Positions 57,551 to 64,000 of a stretch of DNA of 64,000 nucleotides are shown in pieces; within the stretch, counting starts at the first letter, position 1, and the number at the start of each line of letters is the position of its first letter. The notes beneath the pieces were generated by a model, which worked only from the letters and a program-made list of their open reading frames with translations, made no database searches and was not told where the DNA came from. This DNA is from Catellatospora sp. IY07-71 (lineage in GTDB: Bacteria; Actinomycetota; Actinomycetes; Mycobacteriales; Micromonosporaceae), in contig NZ_AP023360.1 of the NCBI RefSeq assembly GCF_018326265.1, positions 4,083,501 through 4,147,500 of the forward strand, written 5' to 3'. The position numbers were made by a program, and so were the translations under genes.

Positions 57551-58825
57551 GTGGAGCAGGAGGAGCTGCTGGCGCTGGACCGGGCGCACGTGTGGCACCC
57601 GTACGGGCCGATGCCGGGGCGGCAGGAGCCGCTGGTGGTCCAGAGCGCGAGCGGGGTGCGGCTGCGGCTGGCCGACGGGCGCGAGCTGGTCGACGGGATG
57701 TCGAGCTGGTGGGCGGCGATCCACGGCTACCGGCACCCGGTGCTGGACGCGGCGGTGACCGACCAGCTCGGCCGGATGAGCCACGTCATGTTCGGCGGGC
57801 TCACCCACGAGCCCGCGGTGCGGCTGGCCAAGACGCTGGTGGACATCACGCCGGACGGGCTGGAGCACGTGTTCCTGGCCGACTCGGGCTCGGTGAGCGT
57901 CGAGGTGGCCGTCAAGATGTGCCTGCAGTACCAGGTGTCGCGGGGGCGGCCCGGCAAGCGGCGGCTGGCCACCTGGCGGGGCGGTTACCACGGGGACACG
58001 TTCCATCCGATGAGCGTGTGCGACCCGGAGGGCGGGATGCACAGCCTCTGGGGCGACGTGCTGCCCCGGCAGGTGTTCGCGCCGGTGCCGCCGGCCGGGT
58101 ACGACGAGTCCTATGTGAGCGTGCTGAAGGAGGCGCTGGCCGCGCACGCGCACGAGCTGGCCGCGGTCATCGTCGAGCCGGTGGTCCAGGGCGCCGGGGG
58201 TATGCGCTTCCACGACCCGCGTTACCTGCGAGTGCTGCGCGAGCTGTGCGACGAGCACGACGTGCTGCTGGTGTTCGACGAGATCGCCACCGGCTTCGGG
58301 CGCACCGGCGAGCTGTTCGCGGCCGACCACGCCGGGGTGACCCCCGACGTGATGTGCCTCGGGAAGGCGCTGACCGGCGGATATCTGACCCTCGCCGCGG
58401 CGCTGTGCACGGCGGAGGTGGCCCGGGGCATCTCGCAGGGCGCGGTGCCGGTGCTCGCGCACGGGCCCACGTTCATGGGCAACCCGCTGGCCTGCGCGGT
58501 GGCGAGCGCCAGCATCGAGCTGCTGCTCGCGGGGGACTGGCGGGGTCGCGTACGCCACATCGAGGGCCTGCTGCGCGCGGGGCTGGCGCCGCTGCGGGAG
58601 CTGCCCGGGGTGGCCGACGTACGGGTGCTGGGCGCGATCGGCGTGGTGCAGCTCGACCGGGAGGTCGACCTGGCGGCGGCGACGGCCGCCGCGGCCGGGG
58701 CGGGCGTGTGGCTGCGCCCGTTCCGGGACCTGATCTACACGATGCCGCCGTTCGTCAGCTCCGACGAGGACGTGGCGGCCATCACGAGCGCGATGGGCGC
58801 GGCGGCCGCCGCGTGTACGAGATGA
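57551..58825 (+). CDS. bioA: Adenosylmethionine-8-amino-7-oxononanoate aminotransferase
   Basis: A 424-residue PLP enzyme of biotin synthesis, making 7,8-diaminononanoate with SAM as amino donor. BioA-specific features are VWHPYGPM at residues 14-21 and [17 protein letters not shown] near 49. The PLP Asp lies in [18 protein letters not shown] and the Schiff-base Lys in [12 protein letters not shown] near residue 274. The GTG at 57551 follows GAGGG; an in-frame GTG at 57473 would start inside pyrD and run through the hairpin. No other biotin gene is adjacent, and its stop overlaps an alternative pyrF start. Confidence 0.93.
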   Translation: MEQEELLALDRAHVWHPYGPMPGRQEPLVVQSASGVRLRLADGRELVDGMSSWWAAIHGYRHPVLDAAVTDQLGRMSHVMFGGLTHEPAVRLAKTLVDITPDGLEHVFLADSGSVSVEVAVKMCLQYQVSRGRPGKRRLATWRGGYHGDTFHPMSVCDPEGGMHSLWGDVLPRQVFAPVPPAGYDESYVSVLKEALAAHAHELAAVIVEPVVQGAGGMRFHDPRYLRVLRELCDEHDVLLVFDEIATGFGRTGELFAADHAGVTPDVMCLGKALTGGYLTLAAALCTAEVARGISQGAVPVLAHGPTFMGNPLACAVASASIELLLAGDWRGRVRHIEGLLRAGLAPLRELPGVADVRVLGAIGVVQLDREVDLAAATAAAAGAGVWLRPFRDLIYTMPPFVSSDEDVAAITSAMGAAAAACTR

Positions 58826-58839
58826 GTGAGGGAGTGTTC

Positions 58840-59685
58840 ATGGAGCCGTTCGGGGCGCGTCTGGCGCGGGCGATGGACGAGCGCGGGCCGCTGTGCGTCG
58901 GGATCGACCCGCACGCCTCGCTGCTGCGGGCTTGGGGGCTGTCCGACGACGCGGACGGGGTGGCGTCGTTCTGCGCCACGGTGGTCGAGGCACTGGCCGA
59001 TCGGGTGGCGGTTTTCAAACCGCAGTCCGCCTTTTTCGAGCGATTCGGGGCTCGCGGAGCGGCGATTCTTGAGTCAACTATCCGACAGTTGCGCGAGGCT
59101 GGAGCCCTTGTGCTTCTCGACGTGAAGCGCGGCGACATCGGTTCGACGGCGGCCGCGTACGCCGACGCGTACCTGAACCCATCGAGGCCCATGTATGTCG
59201 ACGCGATCACCGCGAGCCCGTTCCTGGGACTCGGCTCGCTCGCCCCGATGTTCGACACGGCGGCTGAGCACGGCGGAGGCGTCTTCGTTCTGGCGCTCAC
59301 GTCCAACCCGGAGGGTCCGACCGTGCAGCACGCTCGGGGCATAGACGGCCGTAGCGTCGCGCAAACGATCATCGACGAGATTTCCCAGCTCAACAAGGGT
59401 GTCGAGCCGATCGGCAGCCTCGGTCTCGTGGTCGGGGCGACCATCGGCGAGACCGGTCACGACATGTCGGCGCTCAACGGCCCGATCCTCGTTCCGGGCC
59501 TCGGCGCCCAGGGCGGGACCGCCGACGATCTTCGCCGGATCTTCCCCGGGAACCTCGCCGCGGTGCTGCCGTCGTCGTCGCGCGAGGTGCTCGGCGCGGG
59601 TCCCGATGCCACGTCACTGCGCGCGGCGGCATCCCGGACGCTCGATGCCTGTCGGGACGCATTGGGACGTCCGGGCCGGTCGTGA
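58840..59685 (+). CDS. pyrF: Orotidine 5'-phosphate decarboxylase, type 2
   Basis: A 281-residue decarboxylase converting OMP to UMP. The catalytic block is VLLDVKRGDIGSTAAAYADA near residue 90, and CVGIDPHASLL near 20 marks the type 2 (actinobacterial/long) subgroup; LVPGLGAQGGTADDL is the phosphate-gripper region. The ATG at 58840 is preferred because GAGGGAG is 6 bases upstream; ATG 58822, overlapping the bioA stop as ATGA, would add six residues. Part of the N-terminal third (59010-59110) is lower in GC than its neighbours. Confidence 0.95.
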   Translation: MEPFGARLARAMDERGPLCVGIDPHASLLRAWGLSDDADGVASFCATVVEALADRVAVFKPQSAFFERFGARGAAILESTIRQLREAGALVLLDVKRGDIGSTAAAYADAYLNPSRPMYVDAITASPFLGLGSLAPMFDTAAEHGGGVFVLALTSNPEGPTVQHARGIDGRSVAQTIIDEISQLNKGVEPIGSLGLVVGATIGETGHDMSALNGPILVPGLGAQGGTADDLRRIFPGNLAAVLPSSSREVLGAGPDATSLRAAASRTLDACRDALGRPGRS

Positions 59686-59711
59686 CCTTTTCGTGATCAT
59701 GCGCGGTGACG

Positions 59712-59740
59712 TTGCCGAAAACGTCGTCGACCGCTAGGTT
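59712..59740 (+). promoter_or_regulatory. Principal-sigma promoter of mihF
   Basis: TTGCCG (59712-59717) and TAGGTT (59735-59740) are separated by exactly 17 bases. Transcription near 59747 would give a leader of about 150 bases. Confidence 0.6.
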
Positions 59741-59849
59741 TCCCGGCGCTGGGCTGATCTGCTCTCGTGACCCGCAAGTCACGTGAGTTTCACCAGCAAC
59801 GGGTGCGCCGAGGTTACCCACCGTGCGCGGTGGGGAAGGCGGTGCACCA

Positions 59850-59873
59850 CACGCCGGCAAACCCGCCGGCGTG
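59850..59873 (+). promoter_or_regulatory. Stem-loop in the mihF leader
   Basis: Perfect 9-bp arms CACGCCGGC and GCCGGCGTG with a 6-base loop end 13 bases before the GAGGAG ribosome site. A smaller hairpin (CGTGAC/GTCACG, 59766-59783) lies upstream. Together they make a structured leader; no known riboswitch was recognised. Confidence 0.4.
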
Positions 59874-59897
59874 AGGAAGAGGACCTGAGGAGAACTG

Positions 59898-60212
59898 GTG
59901 CCGCTCCCGTCACTGACCCCAGAGCAGCGCGCTGCCGCGCTGGAGAAGGCCGCGGAGGTCCGCAAGGCTCGGGCTGAGCTCAAGGAGCAGCTCAAGCAGG
60001 GCAAGACCACCCTGGCCGCCGTGCTCGACCGCGCCGAGGCCGACGACGTCGTTGGCAAGCTGAAGGTGTCGGCCGTGCTGCAGGCGCTCCCCGGTATCGG
60101 CAAGATCCGGGCCACGCAGATCATGGAGAAGCTGAAGATCGCCGACTCGCGCCGCCTGCGCGGGCTGGGCGACCAGCAGCGCAAGGCGCTGCTGGCCGAG
60201 TTCGCGGCCTGA
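59898..60212 (+). CDS. mihF: Actinobacterial integration host factor mIHF
   Basis: A 104-residue nucleoid-associated DNA-binding protein of the mIHF/sIHF family, unrelated in fold to enterobacterial IHF. An N-terminal helix (LTPEQRAAALEKAAEVRKAR) leads to the H2TH DNA-binding domain with VLQALPGIGKIRATQIMEKL and a basic C-terminal helix. The GTG start follows GAGGAG. It normally sits between pyrF and gmk, as here, but has its own promoter and terminator. Confidence 0.95.
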   Translation: MPLPSLTPEQRAAALEKAAEVRKARAELKEQLKQGKTTLAAVLDRAEADDVVGKLKVSAVLQALPGIGKIRATQIMEKLKIADSRRLRGLGDQQRKALLAEFAA

Positions 60213-60378
60213 TCCGGCCCGAATCGTCAGCACTCCCTCGCCGCGGGCGGTGACCCGTCCGCGGCGAACGGGCGGCGGTGTGCCGAGGCTCCACCGCATG
60301 CCCACCGGATCGGGTCGTGCACCCGGCGTGAGTGAGACTCACGCCAACGGGTGAGAGGCCCGCTCCGCAGATCGTCGC

Positions 60379-60411
60379 CCAGCGGCGCCGTCGAATCGAC
60401 GGCGCCGCTGG
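60379..60411 (+). terminator. Terminator downstream of mihF
   Basis: Arms of 16 bp (60379-60394 and 60396-60411), perfect complements centred on TCGAATCGA, followed by TTCGTTTCT. The 320-base gap 60213-60532 also holds a 9-bp palindrome (GGCGTGAGT/ACTCACGCC, 60325-60345) of unknown role; nothing else was recognised. Confidence 0.75.
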
Positions 60412-60520
60412 TTCGTTTCTGAGGGCAGGAACACCCCGTCCGGGCCGGAACCCCCTGTTAAGTCTTGGTGACGTAGTGCGCAAACAGGGGCCCGGCTGCC
60501 ACCTCCGCTTCCCGATTGGG

Positions 60521-60526
60521 TAGAAC
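60521..60526 (+). promoter_or_regulatory. -10 element, leaderless promoter of gmk
   Basis: TAGAAC is followed by six bases (TTGAGA) and the ATG at 60533. No ribosome site exists in that space. Confidence 0.45.
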
Positions 60527-60532
60527 TTGAGA

Positions 60533-61147
60533 ATGGAAGACGACGTACCGCTCGCCGCCAGAGCGGCCGGTCCCGCCCGCCTCACCGTGCTCTCCGGTCC
60601 CTCGGGTGTCGGCAAGGATGCCGTCATCGAGGTCATCCGCAAGCGTTCTCCCTGGGTATGGCTGTCCGTCTCGGTCACCACCCGCAAGAAGCGCGACTAC
60701 GAGATCGATGGCAAGCACTACACGTTCGTCAACCGCACCGAGTTCGAGCGCCTCGTCGACGGAGGCATGCTGCTGGAGTGGGCCGAGTTCGCGGGCAACC
60801 TCTACGGCACCCCGCGCGCCGCGGTGGAGGGCCGCCTCGCCGCGGGCATCCCGGCGCTGCTGAAGATCGACCTGCAGGGCGCCCGCCAGGTCCGCCAGGC
60901 CATGCCGGACGCGCAGCTGGTCTTCCTGGCCCCGCCCAGCCGCGAGGAGCTGCGCCGCCGCCTCATCGGCCGCGGCACCGAGGACCCGGACACCATCCGC
61001 CGCCGGCTGGCCCACGCCGACGAGGAGCTGGCCGCCGAGTCCGAGTTCGACGTGACTGTCGTGAACGACTACCTCGAGCGCGCTGCGGACGAGTTGGTAG
61101 GATTGCTCGGTTCGCCTGCGCTCGCCTCCGCACGCCCGCACAGCTGA
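60533..61147 (+). CDS. gmk: Guanylate kinase with an atypical P-loop
   Basis: A 204-residue kinase phosphorylating GMP/dGMP. The P-loop reads GPSGVGKD (residues 22-29): the usual Ser/Thr after GK is Asp, which normally would be expected to disturb Mg-ATP binding. The GMP site is otherwise standard: [17 protein letters not shown] and [15 protein letters not shown], followed by [12 protein letters not shown] and the lid region [17 protein letters not shown]. The start is ATG 60533 (leaderless layout); TTG 60527 is less likely. rpoZ starts 48 bases downstream. Confidence 0.93.
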   Translation: MEDDVPLAARAAGPARLTVLSGPSGVGKDAVIEVIRKRSPWVWLSVSVTTRKKRDYEIDGKHYTFVNRTEFERLVDGGMLLEWAEFAGNLYGTPRAAVEGRLAAGIPALLKIDLQGARQVRQAMPDAQLVFLAPPSREELRRRLIGRGTEDPDTIRRRLAHADEELAAESEFDVTVVNDYLERAADELVGLLGSPALASARPHS

Positions 61148-61195
61148 GCGCGTTCAGAGCGCAACGGCACACTCTCTTAGACAAGGACTGGACAC

Positions 61196-61462
61196 GTGGC
61201 TGGAACCGTCGCCCAACCCGAAGGCATCACCAACCCGCCGATCGACGAGCTGCTGGAGAAGACCTCGTCGAAGTACGCGCTGGTGATCTTCGCGGCCAAG
61301 CGTGCCCGGCAGATCAACGCCTACTACAGCCAGCTCGGCGAGGGCCTGCTGGAGTACGTCGGCCCGCTGGTGGAGACCACCCCGCAGGAGAAGGCGCTGT
61401 CCATCTCCATGCGGGAGATCAACGCCGGGCTGCTCACCGCCGAGCCGACCAACGAGGCCTGA
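61196..61462 (+). CDS. rpoZ: RNA polymerase omega subunit
   Basis: An 88-residue omega subunit that stabilises beta-prime assembly. The N-terminal signature [20 protein letters not shown] and the block [15 protein letters not shown] are typical of actinobacterial omega. The GTG start has a weak AAGGA upstream. coaBC starts 11 bases after its stop. Confidence 0.96.
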   Translation: MAGTVAQPEGITNPPIDELLEKTSSKYALVIFAAKRARQINAYYSQLGEGLLEYVGPLVETTPQEKALSISMREINAGLLTAEPTNEA

Positions 61463-61473
61463 GCCCTTCCGAC

Positions 61474-62667
61474 ATGGCTCGCGTCGTACTGGGGGTAGGC
61501 GGCGGCATCGCCGCCTACAAGGCCTGCGAGCTGCTGCGGCTGCTCACCGAGTCCGGCCACGGCGTGCGCGTGGTGCCCACGGCGTCCGCGCTGCGCTTCG
61601 TCGGCGCGCCCACCTGGGAGGCGCTGTCCGGGCAGCCGGCCGCCACCGAGGTGTGGTCCGACGTGCCGCAGGTGCCGCACGTCAAGCTCGGGCAGACCGC
61701 CGACCTGGTGCTCGTCGTGCCCGCGACCGCGGACCTGCTGGCCAAGGCCGCGCACGGCATGGCCGACGACCTGCTGACCAACACGCTGCTCACCGCCCGC
61801 TGCCCGGTCGTGTTCGCGCCGGCCATGCACACCGAGATGTGGGAGCACCCCGCCACCGCCGACAACGTGGCGACGCTGCGCCGCCGCGGCGCCCTGGTGA
61901 TCGAGCCCGCCGTCGGCCGGCTCACCGGCAAGGACACCGGCAAGGGCCGGCTGCCCGAGCCCGAGCAGATCTTCGAGATCGCGCAGCGGGTGCTGGCGCG
62001 CGGCGTCAGCCCGGTCGCCGACCTGGCCGGCCGCCACGTGGTGGTCACGGCCGGGGGCACCCGTGAGCCGCTGGACCCGGTGCGGTTCCTGGGCAACCGC
62101 TCCTCCGGCAAGCAGGGGTACGCCTTCGCGCGCACCGCGCTGGCCCGCGGCGCCCGGGTGACCCTGGTCGCCGCGAACGTGTCGCTGCCCACGCCCGCCG
62201 GGGCGGACCTGGTGCGCGTCGGCACCACGGCCGAGCTGCGCGACGCCGTCGTGGGCGCAGCCAAGGAGGCCGACGCCGTGATCATGGCGGCGGCCCCGGC
62301 CGACTTCCGCCCGGCCGCGTACGCCACCCAGAAGATCAAGAAGACCGACGACGGCGCGACCCCGGTCATCGAGCTGACCACGAACCCGGACATCGCCGCC
62401 GAGCTGGGCGCGGCCAAGCGGCCGGGCCAGGTGCTGGTGGCGTTCGCCGCGGAGACGCACGACGCGCTGGAGCACGCCCGCGGCAAGCTGGTGCGCAAGC
62501 GGGCCGACCTGATCGTGGTCAACGAGGTGGGCGAGGACAAGGTCTTCGGGTCCGACCGCAACGAGGCGGTGGTGCTCGGCGCGGACGGCTCCTCGCGCGA
62601 GCTGGGCCCGCAGAGCAAGGACGAACTCGCCGACGCGGTCTGGGACCAGGTCGTCGCGCTGCTGTGA
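61474..62667 (+). CDS. coaBC: Bifunctional phosphopantothenoylcysteine decarboxylase/synthetase
   Basis: A 397-residue coenzyme A enzyme. The N-terminal FMN-binding CoaC half has GVGGGIAAYKACELLRLL, the active-site PHVKLGQTADL and PAMHTEMWEHP (the usual Asn of PAMNxxM is His, as often in actinobacteria), and the flap GKGRLPEP. The CoaB half starts near residue 187 with VVVTAGGTREPLDPVRFLGN, and has MAAAPADFRP and KIKKTDDG. The two halves make 4'-phosphopantetheine from phosphopantothenate and cysteine. Confidence 0.96.
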   Translation: MARVVLGVGGGIAAYKACELLRLLTESGHGVRVVPTASALRFVGAPTWEALSGQPAATEVWSDVPQVPHVKLGQTADLVLVVPATADLLAKAAHGMADDLLTNTLLTARCPVVFAPAMHTEMWEHPATADNVATLRRRGALVIEPAVGRLTGKDTGKGRLPEPEQIFEIAQRVLARGVSPVADLAGRHVVVTAGGTREPLDPVRFLGNRSSGKQGYAFARTALARGARVTLVAANVSLPTPAGADLVRVGTTAELRDAVVGAAKEADAVIMAAAPADFRPAAYATQKIKKTDDGATPVIELTTNPDIAAELGAAKRPGQVLVAFAAETHDALEHARGKLVRKRADLIVVNEVGEDKVFGSDRNEAVVLGADGSSRELGPQSKDELADAVWDQVVALL

Positions 62668-62727
62668 CGGCCGTCCCGTCCTGCGGACTTCCGGCCGGGC
62701 ATGCGGCGGCAAGACCTACTTTCTGAC

Positions 62728-62733
62728 TAGACT
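62728..62733 (+). promoter_or_regulatory. Putative -10 element for metK
   Basis: TAGACT in the context GACTAGACTTTCGC, nearly the same string as upstream of yajC. It predicts a leader of about 65 bases before the metK GTG. No SAM riboswitch structure was recognised in that leader. Confidence 0.45.
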
Positions 62734-62802
62734 TTCGCCAAGGCGGTGGTGGGCCGTACCGTCCATTCATCGTCATCCAAGTCGCTGTATGGGAGAAATC
62801 GA

Positions 62803-63993
62803 GTGGCACGTCGCCTGTTCACCTCGGAGTCGGTCACCGAGGGTCACCCGGACAAGATCGCTGACCAGATCAGCGACGGCATCCTGGACGCGCTGCTCCG
62901 TCAGGACCCGCGCAGCCGCGTCGCGGTCGAGACCCTGATCACCACGGGCCAGGTGCACGTGGCGGGCGAGGTCACCACCTCCGCGTACGCCGACATCCCG
63001 GAGATCGTGCGCAACACGATCCTGTCGATCGGCTACGACTCCTCCAAGAAGGGCTTCGACGGCGCGTCCTGCGGCGTCAGCGTGTCCATCGGCTCGCAGT
63101 CGCCCGACATCGCCCAGGGCGTGGACAGCGCGCTGGAGCAGCGCTCCGGCGAGGGCGGCGACTCCCTCGACAACCAGGGCGCCGGCGACCAGGGCATGAT
63201 GTTCGGCTTCGCCTGCTCGGAGACGCCCGAGCTGATGCCGTTGCCGATCGCGCTCGCGCACCGGCTGGCCCGCCGCCTCACCGCGGCCCGCAAGGACGGC
63301 GCGATCCCGTACCTGCGCCCCGACGGCAAGACCCAGGTCACCATCGAGTACGACGGCTTCAAGCCGGTCCGCCTCGACACCGTCGTGGTCTCCTCCCAGC
63401 ACGCGCCCGACATCTCGCTGGAGTCGCTGCTCACGCCGGACGTGCGCGAGCACGTCATCGCGCCCGAGCTGGACGGCCTGGGCCTGAACACCGAGGGCTA
63501 CCGGCTGCTGGTCAACCCGACCGGCCGCTTCGAGATCGGCGGCCCGATGGGCGACGCCGGCCTCACCGGCCGCAAGATCATCGTCGACACCTACGGCGGC
63601 TACGCCCGCCACGGCGGCGGCGCGTTCTCCGGCAAGGACCCGTCGAAGGTCGACCGCTCGGCGGCGTACGCGATGCGCTGGGTCGCCAAGAACGTGGTCG
63701 CGGCCGGGCTCGCCGAGCGCTGCGAGGTCCAGGTGGCGTACGCCATCGGCAAGGCCAAGCCGGTCAGCCTGTTCGTGGAGACCTTCGGCACGGAGAACTA
63801 CCCGGTCGAGCGCATCGAGAAGGCCATCAACGACGTCTTCGACCTGCGCCCTGCGGCCATCATTCGCGACCTGGACCTGCTGCGCCCGATCTACCAGCAG
63901 ACCGCGGCGTACGGCCACTTCGGCCGCGAGCTGCCCGACCTGACCTGGGAGCGCACCGACCGCGTCGCCGACCTCAAGTCCGCCATCGGCTGA
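62803..63993 (+). CDS. metK: S-adenosylmethionine synthetase
   Basis: A 396-residue enzyme making SAM from methionine and ATP. Signatures are [20 protein letters not shown] at residues 9-28, [13 protein letters not shown] near 127 and the P-loop-like [20 protein letters not shown] near 270. The GTG at 62803 follows GGGAGA by 6 bases; an in-frame GTG at 62746 is not supported by the family start. Complete; the stop lies 7 bases from the window end. Confidence 0.97.
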   Translation: MARRLFTSESVTEGHPDKIADQISDGILDALLRQDPRSRVAVETLITTGQVHVAGEVTTSAYADIPEIVRNTILSIGYDSSKKGFDGASCGVSVSIGSQSPDIAQGVDSALEQRSGEGGDSLDNQGAGDQGMMFGFACSETPELMPLPIALAHRLARRLTAARKDGAIPYLRPDGKTQVTIEYDGFKPVRLDTVVVSSQHAPDISLESLLTPDVREHVIAPELDGLGLNTEGYRLLVNPTGRFEIGGPMGDAGLTGRKIIVDTYGGYARHGGGAFSGKDPSKVDRSAAYAMRWVAKNVVAAGLAERCEVQVAYAIGKAKPVSLFVETFGTENYPVERIEKAINDVFDLRPAAIIRDLDLLRPIYQQTAAYGHFGRELPDLTWERTDRVADLKSAIG

Positions 63994-64000
63994 CCACCCG

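Noticed and set aside
60658-61460. Long plus-strand frame upstream of coaBC
   Set aside because: It is an off-frame reading of gmk and rpoZ that happens to stay open into coaBC.
62668-62802. SAM riboswitch upstream of metK
   Set aside because: The leader is too short after the predicted start site and shows no SAM-riboswitch core or terminator pairing.

Overview
This is a high-GC actinobacterial chromosome segment. The conserved gene order (ruvCAB-yajC-secDF-apt-rel; alaS-ruvX-mltG-aroECKBQ-efp-nusB-bldD-pyrRBC-carAB-pyrDF-mihF-gmk-rpoZ-coaBC-metK), a BldD regulator, actinobacterial mIHF and frequent GTG/TTG and leaderless starts suggest a filamentous actinomycete, most likely Micromonosporaceae (inference). 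It is mainly a housekeeping region; no prophage, insertion sequence, CRISPR array, tRNA or rRNA gene was seen.

Layout. 1-8680 (+): Holliday-junction resolution (ruvC end, ruvA, ruvB), the Sec accessory complex (yajC, secD, secF), purine salvage (apt) and the stringent-response enzyme (rel). 8684-11447 (-): three membrane-anchored cyclophilin-like proteins, the third lacking key catalytic residues. 11735-15417 (+): metallo-beta-lactamase-fold hydrolase, hisS and a NagZ-like GH3 enzyme. 15536-17565 (-): a two-component system, divergent from a small membrane protein. 18396-24333: aspS, a sugar-nucleotide-reductase-like SDR, an M50-like membrane protease, a GNAT protein and rarA. 24330-30173: a 770-residue Arg/Glu-repeat membrane protein, two small conserved membrane proteins and alaS. 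30253-35358: ruvX, three mltG paralogues and aroE. 35556-38984: two exported enzymes (GDPD, sugar-dehydrogenase-like). 39051-42280: aroC, aroK, aroB, aroQ. 42467-46928: an accessory island holding a protein that may resemble the WhiA N-terminal domain, an amino-acid-type binding lipoprotein, a secreted-repeat lipoprotein and a second two-component system. 47054-48079: efp and nusB. 48150-48697: bldD with its promoter and operator. 48887-59685: the de novo pyrimidine operon with a PyrR RNA site at its head and bioA inserted before pyrF. 59712-63993: mihF, gmk, rpoZ, coaBC, metK.

Functional logic. The aro genes carry the shikimate pathway from DAHP to chorismate, minus the 3-phosphoshikimate transferase step. 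The pyr genes cover carbamoyl phosphate to UMP apart from orotate phosphoribosyltransferase, and look controlled by PyrR binding an RNA hairpin next to the pyrR ribosome site. bldD appears autoregulated.

Unexplained structure. Intergenic gaps hold several families of long imperfect palindromes, some in multiple copies. At least seven genes share a -10 hexamer (TAnnnT or close) placed 5-7 bases before the start codon, the signature of leaderless transcripts; one such signal seems to drive a six-codon minicistron overlapping a lipoprotein gene.
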